Below are positions 9,747-20,356 of a stretch of 64,000 nt of DNA, in pieces (within the stretch, counting starts at the first letter, position 1; the number at the start of each line of letters is the position of its first letter). The notes beneath the pieces are model-generated. The model saw nothing but the letters and a program-made list of their open reading frames with translations. It was not told where the DNA came from and searched no databases. The DNA comes from Pseudomonas asplenii (GTDB lineage Bacteria > Pseudomonadota > Gammaproteobacteria > Pseudomonadales > Pseudomonadaceae). Position numbers and translations under genes: made by a program. The stretch covers positions 281,901 through 345,900 of the forward strand of contig NZ_JSYZ01000003.1 of NCBI RefSeq assembly GCF_001293465.1, read 5' to 3'.

Positions 9747-11570
9747 GTGATTGTTAGTCCCTGTAATGCACCAAAATTGACTGCCAGAGGGTTGAGAAAA
9801 GCACTGGTGACGGGCTCCGCACTGCTTTGCCTGCTCAGTGCCGGGCAAATCTTTGCATTCAATCTGGACGATGTGGCGGCCAAGGCGAAGACCCTGGCCG
9901 GGCAGAAGTACGAGGCTCCGCGCAGTAATCTGCCGAACGAATTCCGGGAGATGAAGTTCGCGGACTACCAGAAAATCCGCTTCCTGACCGACAAGGCCGA
10001 ATGGGCTGACCAGAAGACGCCGTTCAAGCTGTCGTTCTATCACCAGGGCATGCACTTCGACACGCCGGTGAAAATCAACGAAATCACCGCCAACGACGTC
10101 TCGGAGATCAAGTACGATCCGAGCCGTTTCGACTTCGGCGACCTGAAATTCGATCCGAAAACCACCGAACAGCTGGGTTATGCCGGCTTCCGCGTGCTTT
10201 ATCCGATCAACAAGGCCGACAAGCAGGACGAGATCATGACCATGCTCGGCGCGAGCTATTTCCGCGTCGTGGGCAAGGGCCAGACCTATGGCCTGTCCGC
10301 CCGTGGCATGGCGATCGATACCGCCCTGCCGTCCGGCGAGGAATTCCCGCGCTTCACCGAGTTCTGGATCCAGCAGCCCAAGCCGACCGACAAGCACCTG
10401 GTGATCTTCGCCCTGCTTGACTCGCCACGGGCGACCGGTGCCTATCGCCTGACCCTGCGTCCGGGTGCCGACACCATCGTCGACGTCAAGGCGCAGATGT
10501 TCCTGCGCGACAAGGTCGGCAAGCTGGGCGTGGCCCCGCTGACCAGCATGTTCCTGTTCGGTGCCAACCAGCCGTCGAAAGTCCTCAACTACCGTCGCGA
10601 GCTGCACGACTCCGCCGGCCTGTCGATCCATGCCGGTAACGGCGAGTGGCTGTGGCGTCCGCTGAACAACCCGAAACACCTGGCGGTGAGCAACTTCTCC
10701 GTGGAGAACCCGCGTGGTTTCGGCCTGCTGCAGCGCGGTCGCGACTTCAGCCACTACGAAGACCTCGACGACCGCTACGACAAGCGTCCAAGCGCCTGGA
10801 TCGAGCCGAAGGGCGATTGGGGCAAGGGCACCGTCGACCTGGTGGAGATCCCGACCGCCGATGAAACCAACGACAACATCGTGGCTTTCTGGAACCCGGA
10901 AAAGCTCGCCCAGCCGGGTGAAGCGATGAACTTCGCCTACCGTCTGCACTGGACTCAGGACGAAGCTGCCCTGCATTCGCCGGACAGCGCCTGGGTCAAG
11001 CAGACCCTGAAGTCCACCGGCGACGTCAAGCAGTCGAACCTGATCCGCCAGCCGGATGGCAGCGTGGCCTACCTGATCGATTTCGAGGGCCCGTCCCTCA
11101 AGGCCCTGCCGGAAGATGCGCCGGTGCGCAGCCAGGTCAGCGTCGGCGATAACGCCGAAGTGGTCGAGAACAGCCTGCGCTACAACCCGGAAACCCAGGG
11201 CTGGCGCCTGACCCTGCGCCTGAAGATCAAGGATCCGGGCAAGTCCACCGAGCTGCGCGCTGCGCTGGTCAAGGACATCGCTGCCGCCGAGCCGGTGAAG
11301 GCTTCGTCCCAGGTGGTCAAGGCCGACAAGGTTGCCGCCAAGTCCCAGGAGAAGCACGAGAAGGAAGCGGCCAAGGCCCAGGACAAGGACGCTGCCAAGT
11401 CTGCGGAAAAGGACGCGGCCAAGACTCAAGAGAAAGACAAGGCCAAGGACAAGAAAGAGCACGACGCCCCGGCGCCGGCTGCCGAGGCTGCCCCAACCAC
11501 CCCGGAGCCGGCCAGAACCGAACAAGTCCTGACCGAGACCTGGAGCTACCAGTTGCCTGCCGATGAGTAA
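9747..11570 (+). CDS. opgG: Glucans biosynthesis protein G with long charged C-terminal tail
   Basis: Periplasmic protein needed for making osmoregulated periplasmic glucans, beta-linked glucose chains produced under low osmolarity; thought to branch or modify the backbone made by OpgH. 607 aa from a GTG with GAGGG 6 bases upstream (9736-9740); an in-frame upstream ATG at 9720 gives an odd N-terminus. A Sec signal peptide ends near residue 37 ([12 protein letters not shown]). FNLDDV and the [10 protein letters not shown] region fit the OpgG beta-sandwich domain. Residues about 512-590 form a Lys/Ala/Asp/Glu-rich tail with repeated AAK and KDAAK units, absent from E. coli OpgG, before a conserved-looking end ([11 protein letters not shown]). 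Overlaps opgH by 8 bases. Confidence 0.95.
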   Translation: MIVSPCNAPKLTARGLRKALVTGSALLCLLSAGQIFAFNLDDVAAKAKTLAGQKYEAPRSNLPNEFREMKFADYQKIRFLTDKAEWADQKTPFKLSFYHQGMHFDTPVKINEITANDVSEIKYDPSRFDFGDLKFDPKTTEQLGYAGFRVLYPINKADKQDEIMTMLGASYFRVVGKGQTYGLSARGMAIDTALPSGEEFPRFTEFWIQQPKPTDKHLVIFALLDSPRATGAYRLTLRPGADTIVDVKAQMFLRDKVGKLGVAPLTSMFLFGANQPSKVLNYRRELHDSAGLSIHAGNGEWLWRPLNNPKHLAVSNFSVENPRGFGLLQRGRDFSHYEDLDDRYDKRPSAWIEPKGDWGKGTVDLVEIPTADETNDNIVAFWNPEKLAQPGEAMNFAYRLHWTQDEAALHSPDSAWVKQTLKSTGDVKQSNLIRQPDGSVAYLIDFEGPSLKALPEDAPVRSQVSVGDNAEVVENSLRYNPETQGWRLTLRLKIKDPGKSTELRAALVKDIAAAEPVKASSQVVKADKVAAKSQEKHEKEAAKAQDKDAAKSAEKDAAKTQEKDKAKDKKEHDAPAPAAEAAPTTPEPARTEQVLTETWSYQLPADE

Positions 11571-14133
11571 TCCTATCGCCCAGCCAGAGGCTCTCTCCGA
11601 GTATCTGGCGCACCTGCCGCTTAGTACCGAGCAGCGCGCCGAGTTGGCGAACTGCAAGTCGTTCGCCGAGTTGCATGAGCGGCTCGGTGCGCAACCGTCC
11701 GCCGACTCCGCCGAGGCTGCACAAGCCTCGGTGGGGCGTCGCCTGACCCTCGACAGCGCCGCCGACCTGGAAGATGCCGAGATGCTCTCGGTGGACGCCA
11801 GCGGCCGGGTGTGCCTCAAGGCCACCCCGCCGATCCGGCGCACCCGGGTCGTTCCCGAGCCCTGGCGGACCAATATCCTGGTCCGCGCCTGGCGGCGCCT
11901 GACCGGGCGCAGCAACCCGCCGGCACCCAAGGACGACAGGCGCGAGCTGCCTCATGCCCGCTGGCGTACCGTGGGCTCGATCCGACGCTACATCCTGCTG
12001 ATTCTGATGCTTGGCCAGACCATCGTCGCCGGCTGGTACATGAAAGGCATCATGCCTTACCAGGGCTGGTCGTTCGTCGACCTCAACGAGGTCCTGCACC
12101 AGCCGGTCCTGCAGACCGCCCGGCAGGTGCTGCCCTATGTCCTGCAGACCACCATCCTGGTGATGTTCGGGATTCTGTTCTGCTGGGTTTCGGCCGGTTT
12201 CTGGACCGCTCTGATGGGGTTCCTCGAACTGCTCACCGGGCATGACAAGTACCGTATCTCCGGCGCCAGCGCCGGCAGCGAGCCGATCCCGGCGGATGCC
12301 CGTACGGCCATCGTCATGCCGATCTGCAACGAGGACGTGGCGCGGGTGTTCGCCGGCCTGCGGGCGACCTTCGAGTCGGTCGCGGCCACCGGTGACCTGG
12401 ACCGTTTCGACTTCTTCGTCCTCAGCGACAGTAACGACACCGATATCTGCGTGGCCGAACAGCAGGCCTGGCTGGATGTCTGCCGTGAGGCCTCGGGCTT
12501 CGGCAAGATCTTCTACCGCCGCCGCCGCCGTCGTGTGAAGCGCAAGAGCGGCAACCTCGACGACTTCTGCCGTCGTTGGGGAGGCGACTACAAGTACATG
12601 GTGGTGCTCGACGCCGACAGCGTCATGAGCGGCGAATGCCTGACCAGCCTGGTGCGCCTGATGGAGGCCACGCCGGACGCCGGGATCATCCAGACCGCGC
12701 CACGGGCGTCGGGCATGGACACCCTGTATGCGCGCATGCAGCAGTTCGCCACCCGCGTCTACGGCCCGCTGTTCACCGCCGGCCTGCACTTCTGGCAGTT
12801 GGGCGAGTCCCACTACTGGGGTCACAACGCGATCATCCGCATGAAGCCGTTCATCGAGCACTGCGCCCTGGCGCCGTTGCCCGGCAAGGGCGCGTTCGCC
12901 GGTGCGATCCTGTCCCACGACTTCGTCGAAGCCGCGCTGATGCGTCGTGCCGGCTGGGGCGTGTGGATCGCCTACGACCTGCCCGGCAGCTACGAGGAAT
13001 TGCCGCCGAACCTGCTGGACGAGCTCAAGCGCGACCGCCGCTGGTGTCACGGCAACCTGATGAACTTCCGCCTGTTCCTGGTCAAGGGCATGCACCCGGT
13101 GCATCGCGCGGTGTTCCTCACCGGCGTGATGTCCTACCTGTCGGCACCGTTGTGGTTCTTCTTCCTGGTGCTGTCGACGGCGCTGCTGGCGGTCAACACG
13201 CTGATGGAGCCGCAGTACTTCATGGAGCCGCGCCAGCTCTATCCGCTGTGGCCGCAATGGCACCCGGACAAGGCGGTGGCGCTGTTCTCCACCACCATCG
13301 TGCTGCTGTTCCTGCCCAAGCTGCTCAGCGTCATCCTGATCTGGGCCAAGGGCGCGAAAGAGTTCGGCGGCAAGTTCAAGGTGACCGTGTCGATGCTGCT
13401 GGAGATGCTGTTCTCCATGCTGCTGGCGCCGGTGCGGATGATTTTCCACACCCGTTTCGTCCTGGCCGCGTTCCTCGGCTGGGCGGCGACCTGGAACTCG
13501 CCGCAGCGTGACGACGACTCCACGCCCTGGAGCGAAGCGGTGCGCCGTCACGGTCCGCAGACCCTGCTGGGTGCCCTCTGGGCCCTGCTGGTGATCTGGC
13601 TGAACCCGAGCTTCCTGTGGTGGCTGGTGCCGATCGTCGGCTCGCTGATGCTGTCGATCCCGGTTTCGGTGATCTCCAGCCGGGTCAACCTGGGCCTGCG
13701 CTCGAAGGATGAGCAGCTGTTCCTCATCCCCGAGGAATACAACCCGCCCCAGGCGCTGCTGGCGACCGACGAATACACCCACGAGAACCGCTGGCACGCG
13801 CTGAACGACGGTTTCGTCCGGGCGGTGGTCGACCCGCGGCAGAACGCCCTGGCCTGTGCCCTGGCGACCTCCCGTCACCGGCAGGCCGAGCCGATCGAGT
13901 GGCTGCGCAACGAGCGTGTCCGGCATGCCTTGAAAGTCGGCCCGGCGGGCCTCGACAACAACGCCCGCCTGCAATTGCTCAGCGACCCGGTTGCCCTGGG
14001 CCGCCTGCATGCGCAGGTCTGGAGCGAAGGCCATGGCGAGTGGCTCAATGCCTGGCGTGCGTCGGTCAAGGCCGATCCGCATGCACCGCTGCTGCCGCTG
14101 CAACCTGTTGTGGCAATCGGTCAACCCGCCTGA
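11563..14133 (+). CDS. opgH: Glucans biosynthesis glucosyltransferase H
   Basis: Inner-membrane glycosyltransferase family 2 enzyme that polymerises UDP-glucose into the beta-1,2-glucan backbone and moves it towards the periplasm. 856 aa. The cytoplasmic catalytic region carries VVLDADSVM (DxD, nucleotide-sugar and metal binding) and RDRRWCHGN (the QxxRW-like product motif). Transmembrane segments lie around residues 140-165 and 195-220 and in a cluster from about 515 to 710. The ATG lies inside the end of opgG, so translation is coupled. A perfect palindrome follows the stop (14137-14168). Confidence 0.96.
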   Translation: MSNPIAQPEALSEYLAHLPLSTEQRAELANCKSFAELHERLGAQPSADSAEAAQASVGRRLTLDSAADLEDAEMLSVDASGRVCLKATPPIRRTRVVPEPWRTNILVRAWRRLTGRSNPPAPKDDRRELPHARWRTVGSIRRYILLILMLGQTIVAGWYMKGIMPYQGWSFVDLNEVLHQPVLQTARQVLPYVLQTTILVMFGILFCWVSAGFWTALMGFLELLTGHDKYRISGASAGSEPIPADARTAIVMPICNEDVARVFAGLRATFESVAATGDLDRFDFFVLSDSNDTDICVAEQQAWLDVCREASGFGKIFYRRRRRRVKRKSGNLDDFCRRWGGDYKYMVVLDADSVMSGECLTSLVRLMEATPDAGIIQTAPRASGMDTLYARMQQFATRVYGPLFTAGLHFWQLGESHYWGHNAIIRMKPFIEHCALAPLPGKGAFAGAILSHDFVEAALMRRAGWGVWIAYDLPGSYEELPPNLLDELKRDRRWCHGNLMNFRLFLVKGMHPVHRAVFLTGVMSYLSAPLWFFFLVLSTALLAVNTLMEPQYFMEPRQLYPLWPQWHPDKAVALFSTTIVLLFLPKLLSVILIWAKGAKEFGGKFKVTVSMLLEMLFSMLLAPVRMIFHTRFVLAAFLGWAATWNSPQRDDDSTPWSEAVRRHGPQTLLGALWALLVIWLNPSFLWWLVPIVGSLMLSIPVSVISSRVNLGLRSKDEQLFLIPEEYNPPQALLATDEYTHENRWHALNDGFVRAVVDPRQNALACALATSRHRQAEPIEWLRNERVRHALKVGPAGLDNNARLQLLSDPVALGRLHAQVWSEGHGEWLNAWRASVKADPHAPLLPLQPVVAIGQPA

Positions 14134-14136
14134 CTC

Positions 14137-14168
14137 CATCCCCCCTGGAGCGTGCTCCAGGGGGGATG
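14137..14168 (+). terminator. Perfect 15-bp inverted repeat just after opgH
   Basis: Arms 14137-14151 and 14154-14168 are exact complements (CATCCCCCCTGGAGC and its reverse) around a two-base centre, so the RNA would fold into a very stable GC-rich hairpin with a four-base loop. It begins four bases after the opgH stop. No T-run follows, so it may act with Rho, stabilise the mRNA 3' end, or be a protein-binding dyad rather than an intrinsic terminator. Confidence 0.6.
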
Positions 14169-14349
14169 CGACCTCTTGCAAGCCGTTTCTCTCCCGCCTG
14201 TACCCATTGTCATTTGGTAACAAAACATCCGCTCGACGGCCTGTTCGGGTGCGTTAGGATCGCGCCCCGAAATTGTGCCCGCCGGCCTGCGCCAGTTCCG
14301 CGTAGACCGGACGGGGCGATCCCATCGGGAAATGGATCAAGGAGTTTTC

Positions 14350-15147
14350 ATGACGAGAAGGTACCTGGCGATACTGCTGGGCGTTGCCGCATTCCTGCAG
14401 GCCTGCGGGCTCCAGGCGGGCGCCATCGACGAAGCGGTCAGGCGGGGCAGCCTCAAGGTGGGGACCAATCCGACCTATATGCCGTTCCAGATGACCGACC
14501 GACAGGGGCGGGTGGTGGGTTTCGAGATCGATCTGCTGCATGAAATGAGCAAAGCCCTTGGGGTGCGCCTGGAGATATTGCCCAGCAGCTACCCGCAACT
14601 GATCCCCGACCTGCTGGCGGGCAAGACCGACCTGATCGCCAGCGGCATGACCCTGACCCCGGAGCGTAACCTGCGCCTGAACTTCAGCGATCCCTTCATG
14701 GTGGTGGGGCAGACCATGCTGATTCCGCTGGAGCTGGGGGGCAAGGTCCAGAGTTTCGAGGACCTGAACGATGCCGCCTACCGCATCCGTGTCAAGGCCG
14801 GCACCACCGGTGAGATCGTGGCGAAGAGGCTGATCGGCAAGGCCCAACGAGTCAGTTACGCCACTGAGGAGGAGGGCGTGCGCGATGTGCTCGACGGCAA
14901 GGCCGACGCCTTCATCCATGATGCACCCTACAACCTGGTGGCGGTGAACCGGCTGGGGGCTGGCAAGCTGCTGTGCCTGGACCAGCCCTTCACCTACGAG
15001 CGCCTGGCGTTCGGTCTGAAGAAGGGCGACCACGACAGCCTGAACTGGATCAACCACTTCCTGAACCAGATCGCCGAGGACGGCACCTACGACCGGATCC
15101 ACGACAAGTGGTTCAAGGACACCGCCTGGCTGGCCGACCTCGACTGA
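14350..15147 (+). CDS. Periplasmic amino-acid-type ABC transporter substrate-binding protein, orphan
   Basis: Family 3 solute-binding protein (265 aa from the ATG with AAGGAG 6 bases before it). A signal peptide of about 23 residues ends LQA-GAI; a cysteine at residue 19 (LQAC) could make it a lipoprotein, but glutamine at -2 is unusual for a lipobox. The fold starts RRGSLKVGTNPTYMPFQM and has GFEIDLLHEMSKALG and DLIASGMTLTPER, typical of polar amino acid binders. No permease or ATPase gene is adjacent: upstream is opgH and downstream the convergent chemoreceptor. The ligand cannot be read from sequence. Confidence 0.88.
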   Translation: MTRRYLAILLGVAAFLQACGLQAGAIDEAVRRGSLKVGTNPTYMPFQMTDRQGRVVGFEIDLLHEMSKALGVRLEILPSSYPQLIPDLLAGKTDLIASGMTLTPERNLRLNFSDPFMVVGQTMLIPLELGGKVQSFEDLNDAAYRIRVKAGTTGEIVAKRLIGKAQRVSYATEEEGVRDVLDGKADAFIHDAPYNLVAVNRLGAGKLLCLDQPFTYERLAFGLKKGDHDSLNWINHFLNQIAEDGTYDRIHDKWFKDTAWLADLD

Positions 15148-15159
15148 GTTCGGTCAGGG

Positions 15160-17076
15160 TCAGACACGGAAGCGGCTGACCAGTACTTGCAGGTGATTGC
15201 CCAGGCGCGCCAGTTCGACGCTGGAGGCGGCGGTTTCCTCGCTGGCCGAGGCGGTCTGTTCGGAGACGTCGCGCACGTTCAGCACGCTGCGGTTGATCTC
15301 CTCGGCCACGGCGCTCTGTTGCTCGGCGGCGGCAGCGATCTGCTGGTTCATCGTCTGGATCGCCGACACCGTGCGGGTGATGCTCCCCAGCGCGCCACCG
15401 GCACGGCGGGTCAGTTCGACGCTGCTGTCGGTCAGGCTGCGGCTGTTGTCCATGATGGTCGCCACCTGGTCGGTGCCTCCTTGCAGGCCAACGATCAGTT
15501 CCTCGATTTCCTCGGTGGATTTCTGGGTGCGTTGGGCCAGGCTGCGCACTTCGTCGGCGACCACGGCGAAACCACGCCCGGCCTCGCCGGCACGGGCGGC
15601 CTCGATGGCGGCGTTGAGGGCCAGCAGGTTGGTTTGTTCGGCCACCGACTTGATCACGTCGAGCACGCTGCCGATCTTGTCGCTTTCGGCCTTGAGGTGG
15701 CTCATGGCTTCGGTGGAGTGACCGACTTCGGCGGCCAGGCGTTCGATCTGGGCGATGGCCTCGCCGACCACCTTGTCGCCTTCGCGGGCCTGCTGGTCGG
15801 CGGCGACCGCGGCTTCCGAGGCCTCTTCGGCGTTACGTGCCACTTCCTGCACGGTGGCGGTCATCTCGTGCATGGCGGTGGCGACCTGGTCGGTCTCGGC
15901 CTTCTGGCTGTTGACCCCGGCGCTGGTCTGTTCGGTCACGGCCGACAGTTGCTCGGCGGCGCTGGCGATCTGCGTGACCCCATCGCTGATACCGCCGATC
16001 AGCTTGCGCAGGCTGATGGTCATGCTCTGCATGGCCCGCTGCAGTTGGCCGAGTTCGTCGCGGCGGCTGACTTGCAGGTCCTCGCTGAGGTCGCCGGAGG
16101 CAACGCGCTCGACCACCTTGAGGGTCTGCTGCAGTGGTGTGACGATCTGCCGGGTGATGGTCCAGGCGGCAATGATGCCGAACAGCAGGGCCAGGCCGGC
16201 GGAAATGCCGAGCAGGCTCTTCGCCTGGTCGGCATCGCTGTCGCGGCGGGCGGTCTGCAGGTCGGTCAGCTGGTTGCTCAGTTCCAGCAGATGGTTGCCT
16301 TGCTCCTCCATATTCTTGAGCGCCTGGGCGCTGGCGATCTGGGAGTCGCGGAAGGCGCTGACGGCAGCCCGATAGGCCTTGAGGGAGTCGCTGGCCTGCT
16401 GCAGGTTGGCCAGGTGCTGCTCGGGCAGTCTGGCCGGCAGGCTCTCCAGGTTCTTCAGAGCGTTGTCGATGGCATCCAGTGCGGGTTGCTCGGCATCACT
16501 GCGGCCACTGTAGGTGTAGCCGCGAACCTGGAAACGGGCCTGCTGGATCAGTTTGCTCAGCTCGATCACGCTGTTGAACTGGGCGATGCTGTCGCCCTGC
16601 AGCATCGATTTCTCGACCTCTGCAACCTTGGCGACGGCATTGTCGGCGCTGGCGCCGAGTTTGCTGCGGGCGGCCTCGCGGTTCTGCGTGGCCTGGGTCA
16701 TGTCGGCGAACGCGCGCTTGTACTGGACAAGGGTGGCCAGTTGCTGGTCGATCAGTGTGATGCTTTCCGGGGTCTGCAACTGCTGGCGGGCTGTTTGCAG
16801 GCCGTTTTCCAGCTTGTCCAGCAGGCCGGCGACGGTGCCCGGGCCCTGTTCGCCCTTGCGCATCTCGTAGTCCAGGCGGGCGATACGCAGGTCCTTGGTC
16901 AGCATGTTCAGCGAGGAAATGTAGCCCAGCTTGTCGCCACGGTTGATCACCGAACCCAGGCCGCTCCAGCCGGTGAAGGTGATGAGCATGGTCAGGAGCA
17001 GTACCAGGCCGAAGCCGATACCGAGTTTCAGGTTGATGCTCACATTGCCCAGGCTCTGGGTTAGCCAACGGTACAT
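15160..17076 (-). CDS. mcpK: Methyl-accepting chemotaxis protein with HBM-type sensor domain, McpK-like
   Basis: Inner-membrane chemoreceptor of 638 aa. The ATG at 17076 has AGGAG 8 bases upstream. Order: TM1 about 14-36, a mainly helical periplasmic domain of about 250 residues with the length and pattern of the helical bimodular (HBM) domain of McpS/McpK, TM2 about 288-308 ([14 protein letters not shown]), HAMP, then the signalling hairpin with the [15 protein letters not shown] tip. Its place directly downstream of rsmE matches, from memory, P. aeruginosa PA5072 (McpK), an alpha-ketoglutarate receptor. The symbol is therefore inferred from domain type and position; ligand identity is not proven by sequence. 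Confidence 0.8.
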   Translation of the reverse strand: MYRWLTQSLGNVSINLKLGIGFGLVLLLTMLITFTGWSGLGSVINRGDKLGYISSLNMLTKDLRIARLDYEMRKGEQGPGTVAGLLDKLENGLQTARQQLQTPESITLIDQQLATLVQYKRAFADMTQATQNREAARSKLGASADNAVAKVAEVEKSMLQGDSIAQFNSVIELSKLIQQARFQVRGYTYSGRSDAEQPALDAIDNALKNLESLPARLPEQHLANLQQASDSLKAYRAAVSAFRDSQIASAQALKNMEEQGNHLLELSNQLTDLQTARRDSDADQAKSLLGISAGLALLFGIIAAWTITRQIVTPLQQTLKVVERVASGDLSEDLQVSRRDELGQLQRAMQSMTISLRKLIGGISDGVTQIASAAEQLSAVTEQTSAGVNSQKAETDQVATAMHEMTATVQEVARNAEEASEAAVAADQQAREGDKVVGEAIAQIERLAAEVGHSTEAMSHLKAESDKIGSVLDVIKSVAEQTNLLALNAAIEAARAGEAGRGFAVVADEVRSLAQRTQKSTEEIEELIVGLQGGTDQVATIMDNSRSLTDSSVELTRRAGGALGSITRTVSAIQTMNQQIAAAAEQQSAVAEEINRSVLNVRDVSEQTASASEETAASSVELARLGNHLQVLVSRFRV

Positions 17077-17262
17077 GGGTCGGACTCCTGACGGCGCTCG
17101 TACGCCTGGTGGCGGACGGATTTCCAATATTGCCGTTGTATCGGCGGCGTAGAGCGATTCTGTAGCGCCGCGATCCTTCAATGTGCCCCACGGAACCCGT
17201 GGGAACTGATCTTCTGGGGGGGAACATCAGCTTCCACAGGTCTGCTGGTGCCCCGGGAGCGT

Positions 17263-17970
17263 TCAGAACAGGCGGGCGAGCAGGGCGGTGACGGCGGTTT
17301 CGACCCGCAGGATCCGTTCGCCGAGCTGCACCGGTTGCAGGCCGGCCTTGCCCAGCAGGTCGATTTCGTAGGGAATCCAGCCGCCTTCGGGGCCGATGGC
17401 GAGGGTGACCGGTTCGTCCACCGCCCGTGGGCAGGGCGGGTAGTGGCCCGGATGGCCGACCAGGCCCTGGGTGCCCGCGCTGATGGCCGGCAGGCGATCC
17501 TCGACGAAAGGCTTGAAGCGCTTCTCGATGATGACTTGCGGCAGTACGGTGTCGCGGGTCTGTTCCAGGCCCAGGACCAGTTGCTCGCGAATCGCCTCGG
17601 GTTCCAGGAACGGTGTCTGCCAGAAGCTCTTCTCCACCCGGTAACTGTTGACCAGCACCAGCCTGGGCACGCCCATGGTGGCGATGGTCTGGAAGACCCG
17701 GCGGAGCATCTTCGGGCGCGGCAGGGCGAGCACCAGGGTCAGCGGCAGCTTGGCCGGCGGTGGCTGGTCGAGGCTGACCTGCAGCTGGGCTTCACCGGCC
17801 TCCAGGTGCAGGACCCGGGCATTGCCCATCAGCCCGCCGAGCCGGCCGACCCGCAGGCTGTCGCCCACCGCGACGCGATGGACTTCCTGCATGTGAGTCA
17901 GGCGCCGGTCACGCAGCACCACCCGGTCGGCCGCAATGAAGTCGGCCTCTTCAAGAAGCAGCAGGTTCAC
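17263..17970 (-). CDS. rsmE: 16S rRNA (uracil1498-N3)-methyltransferase
   Basis: Methylates U1498 of 16S rRNA in the 30S subunit using S-adenosylmethionine (SPOUT/trefoil-knot enzyme). 235 aa from a GTG whose bases overlap the tatC stop (GTGA), so translation is coupled; the N-terminus [11 protein letters not shown] matches other Pseudomonas RsmE. The knot motifs are visible at the end: LAIGPEGGW and [12 protein letters not shown] longer open frame upstream lies inside tatC and is ignored. Confidence 0.95.
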   Translation of the reverse strand: MNLLLLEEADFIAADRVVLRDRRLTHMQEVHRVAVGDSLRVGRLGGLMGNARVLHLEAGEAQLQVSLDQPPPAKLPLTLVLALPRPKMLRRVFQTIATMGVPRLVLVNSYRVEKSFWQTPFLEPEAIREQLVLGLEQTRDTVLPQVIIEKRFKPFVEDRLPAISAGTQGLVGHPGHYPPCPRAVDEPVTLAIGPEGGWIPYEIDLLGKAGLQPVQLGERILRVETAVTALLARLF

Positions 17971-18758
17971 GCGAGCGGGGCTGGCGGCTGTGGGCCAGTG
18001 TCGGTGGGTTTCTCTTCCGACGCCTCGCCACGCTTGCTGACCAGGCCGCCGAACAGCACGCCGATCTCGAACAGCAGCCACATTGGCACCGCCAGCAACG
18101 TCTGCGAGAACACGTCCGGCGGGGTCAGGATCATGCCGACCACGAAGCAGCCGATGATCACGTACGGGCGGATCTTCTTCAGGTACTTGACGTCGACCAC
18201 GCCGATCCACACCAGCAGCACCACGGCCACCGGGATCTCGAACGCCACGCCGAAGGCGAAGAACAGCGTCATGACAAAGTCGAGGTAGCTGGTGATGTCG
18301 GTCATCATCTCGACGCCGGCCGGGGTGGCGGCGGCGAAGAACTTGAAGATCAGCGGGAACACCAGGTAATAGGCGAAAGCCATGCCGGTGTAGAACAGGA
18401 TGATGCTGGACACCAGCAGCGGCACGGCCACGCGTTTCTCATGCTTGTACAGACCCGGGGCGATGAAACCCCAGATCTGGTGCAGGATCACCGGGATCGC
18501 CAGGAACAGCGAGACCATCATGGTCAGCTTGAGCGGCGTCAGGAACGGCGAGGAGACGTCGGTGGCGATCATCGTCGCGCCGGCCGGCAGGTACTGGCGC
18601 AATGGCGTGGAGACGAAGGTGTAGATCTGCTGGGTGAAGGCGAACAACCCGGCAAAGATCAGGAAGGTTGCCGCGACACAGCGCAGCAGGCGGGTGCGCA
18701 ACTCGGTAAGGTGCGAGACCAGCGGCATCTGCTGGTCGTTTTCCGGAAAATCGCTCAT
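17967..18758 (-). CDS. tatC: Sec-independent protein translocase TatC
   Basis: Core receptor of the twin-arginine pathway, which exports folded proteins. 263 aa with six hydrophobic segments. The conserved N-terminal [15 protein letters not shown], which binds the twin-arginine signal, and the [14 protein letters not shown] loop are present. A short Pro-rich cytoplasmic tail follows the sixth helix. It overlaps tatB by 4 bases upstream and rsmE by 4 bases downstream. Confidence 0.97.
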   Translation of the reverse strand: MSDFPENDQQMPLVSHLTELRTRLLRCVAATFLIFAGLFAFTQQIYTFVSTPLRQYLPAGATMIATDVSSPFLTPLKLTMMVSLFLAIPVILHQIWGFIAPGLYKHEKRVAVPLLVSSIILFYTGMAFAYYLVFPLIFKFFAAATPAGVEMMTDITSYLDFVMTLFFAFGVAFEIPVAVVLLVWIGVVDVKYLKKIRPYVIIGCFVVGMILTPPDVFSQTLLAVPMWLLFEIGVLFGGLVSKRGEASEEKPTDTGPQPPAPLA

Positions 18759-19243
18759 GGGGCTCGCGGCGGCACAGTTGGGTCGTGAGAAGCTGGCGCA
18801 CTTGGCGTCGGCGCGGGAGTGACGGTTTCGCCCGGAACATGCGGGGCCGGTTCGACGGCGCCGAGCACCGGTACGGCATCGCCCGGGGCGACGGTGGCCG
18901 GTGGCAGGTCGCTCGGCAGCGGTGTTTCACCGGCCGGCTGGGTCACGGATTGGGCGGCCGGCTGGCTCTGGGGCTGAGCCTGGGGAGCCGGCTCCTGGAC
19001 CGGCGACAGGATCTTGCGAGCCTCCTGTTCCAGGGACAGGATGTGCTCGTTGTGCAGTTGCCGACGGATTTCGTCGGCACCGATTTCCCGTTCCACTTCC
19101 TGCTTGATCGCGTTGAAGCTGCGTTTCAGCCGTCCGACCCACAGGCCAGCCGTGCGCGCGGCACCCGGCAGGCGCTCGGGGCCGAGGACCAGCAGCGCCA
19201 CCAGGCCGACGAGCAGCAGTTCACTGAAGCTGATACCGAACAT
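18755..19243 (-). CDS. tatB: Sec-independent protein translocase TatB
   Basis: 162-aa membrane partner of TatC. One N-terminal helix ([20 protein letters not shown]) followed by the [10 protein letters not shown] hinge and a charged amphipathic helix ([14 protein letters not shown]), the TatB pattern with its early Glu. The last 70 residues are Pro/Ala/Gln-rich and probably disordered. It lies 10 bases after tatA. Confidence 0.95.
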   Translation of the reverse strand: MFGISFSELLLVGLVALLVLGPERLPGAARTAGLWVGRLKRSFNAIKQEVEREIGADEIRRQLHNEHILSLEQEARKILSPVQEPAPQAQPQSQPAAQSVTQPAGETPLPSDLPPATVAPGDAVPVLGAVEPAPHVPGETVTPAPTPSAPASHDPTVPPRAP

Positions 19244-19253
19244 TATTCAGTGC

Positions 19254-19523
19254 TCACGAATGATTGCGGGGCTCTTCGACCTTCTGCGCCTGTACATCGA
19301 TGGTGTGTGGCGCGTTCTGCTGGGCGCCCGGCTGTGGCTGGGCAGGTTGCACGGTCGGCGGGACCACCGGCTCGGCCGGCTTCTCGTCATCGTTCATGGC
19401 CTTGCGAAAGCCCTTGATCGACTCGCCGACGTCGGTGCCGAGGTTCTTCAGCTTCTTGGTACCAAACACCAGCACGACGACAATCAGGATGACGATCCAG
19501 TGTTTCCAGTCAAAAATGCCCAT
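19254..19523 (-). CDS. tatA: Sec-independent protein translocase TatA
   Basis: 89-aa pore-forming subunit of the Tat export system. Start MGIFDWKHW is chosen by family identity and a GGAG site 7 bases upstream; the open frame runs 30 codons further. A single helix ([12 protein letters not shown]) leads into the [20 protein letters not shown] amphipathic region typical of TatA. A short acidic/Pro/Gln tail follows. First of tatABC, 25 bases after hisE. Confidence 0.96.
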   Translation of the reverse strand: MGIFDWKHWIVILIVVVLVFGTKKLKNLGTDVGESIKGFRKAMNDDEKPAEPVVPPTVQPAQPQPGAQQNAPHTIDVQAQKVEEPRNHS

Positions 19524-19548
19524 GGTGTTTCTCCTCTCGAAAAGTTGT

Positions 19549-19881
19549 TCAGGCGGACGGACGCGAGGCTTTCTCGGCGTGTCCGGACAGTCCGAAGCGA
19601 CGGTCCAATTCATCCAGCACGGCCTGCGGATGCTGGCCCAGCTGGGCGAGCATGACCAGGCTGTGGAACCACAGGTCGGCGGTTTCGTAGATCACGTCGC
19701 TGCAGTCGCCGCTGAGGGCAGCGTCCTTGGCCGCGATGATGGTTTCGACGGACTCCTCGCCAACCTTTTCCAGAATCTTGTTCAGACCCTTGTGGTACAG
19801 GCTGGCGACATAGGAACTGTCGGGTGCCGCACCCTTGCGCTCTTCCAGTACCTGGGCCAGACGGGTCAGGGTATCAGTCAT
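19549..19881 (-). CDS. hisE: Phosphoribosyl-ATP diphosphatase
   Basis: Second step of histidine biosynthesis: removes diphosphate from phosphoribosyl-ATP. 110 aa, a stand-alone HisE (fused to HisI in enterobacteria). The MazG-like helical motif [15 protein letters not shown] and the [12 protein letters not shown] stretch carry the metal-binding acidic residues. It starts two bases after the hisI stop and leads into tatA. Confidence 0.95.
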   Translation of the reverse strand: MTDTLTRLAQVLEERKGAAPDSSYVASLYHKGLNKILEKVGEESVETIIAAKDAALSGDCSDVIYETADLWFHSLVMLAQLGQHPQAVLDELDRRFGLSGHAEKASRPSA

Positions 19882-19883
19882 GT

Positions 19884-20276
19884 TCAGTGTCCTGCTGCGT
19901 AGATGCTGTGCGGGTCCTTGAGGACCGGATCGACCGTCTTCCAGCCGTCGTTTTCGTAGACGCGGTAGAAGCAGCTTTGGCGGCCAGTGTGGCAGGCGAT
20001 GTCGCCGACCTGTTCGACCATCAGGATGATCACGTCGGCGTCGCAATCCAGGCGCATTTCATGCAGATGCTGCACGTGGCCGGACTCCTCGCCCTTGCGC
20101 CACAGTTTGCCACGTGAACGTGACCAGTAGATGGCGCGGTTCTCGCGAGCGGTCAGTTGCAGCGCCTCGCGGTTCATCCAGGCCATCATCAGCACGCGCC
20201 CGGTCTTGTGATCCTGGGCAATCGCCGGCACCAGGCCGTCGCTGTCCCACTTGATCTCGTCCAGCCAGTCTTTCAT
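19884..20276 (-). CDS. hisI: Phosphoribosyl-AMP cyclohydrolase
   Basis: Third step of histidine biosynthesis, opening the adenine ring of phosphoribosyl-AMP with zinc. 130 aa, stand-alone form. RDHK-like [22 protein letters not shown], the [13 protein letters not shown] acidic motif and [11 protein letters not shown] with the zinc cysteines are visible. The hisI-hisE-tatABC run is tightly packed. Confidence 0.96.
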   Translation of the reverse strand: MKDWLDEIKWDSDGLVPAIAQDHKTGRVLMMAWMNREALQLTARENRAIYWSRSRGKLWRKGEESGHVQHLHEMRLDCDADVIILMVEQVGDIACHTGRQSCFYRVYENDGWKTVDPVLKDPHSIYAAGH

Positions 20277-20356
20277 TTTCGACTCCGACAACCGGGCGCA
20301 ACCTGCGTGGTTGGGCCTCGGCGAATGAACAGTTTGCCAGCCGCGAGCCTTGCTGG

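Noticed and set aside
11317..14223. 968-codon antisense open frame over opgH
   Set aside because: Same GC-driven shadow; Gln/Arg/His-rich translation without family features.
15187..17064. 625-codon plus-strand frame over the chemoreceptor
   Set aside because: Gly/Leu/Ala-rich shadow; the minus-strand McpK-like protein has a full domain set.
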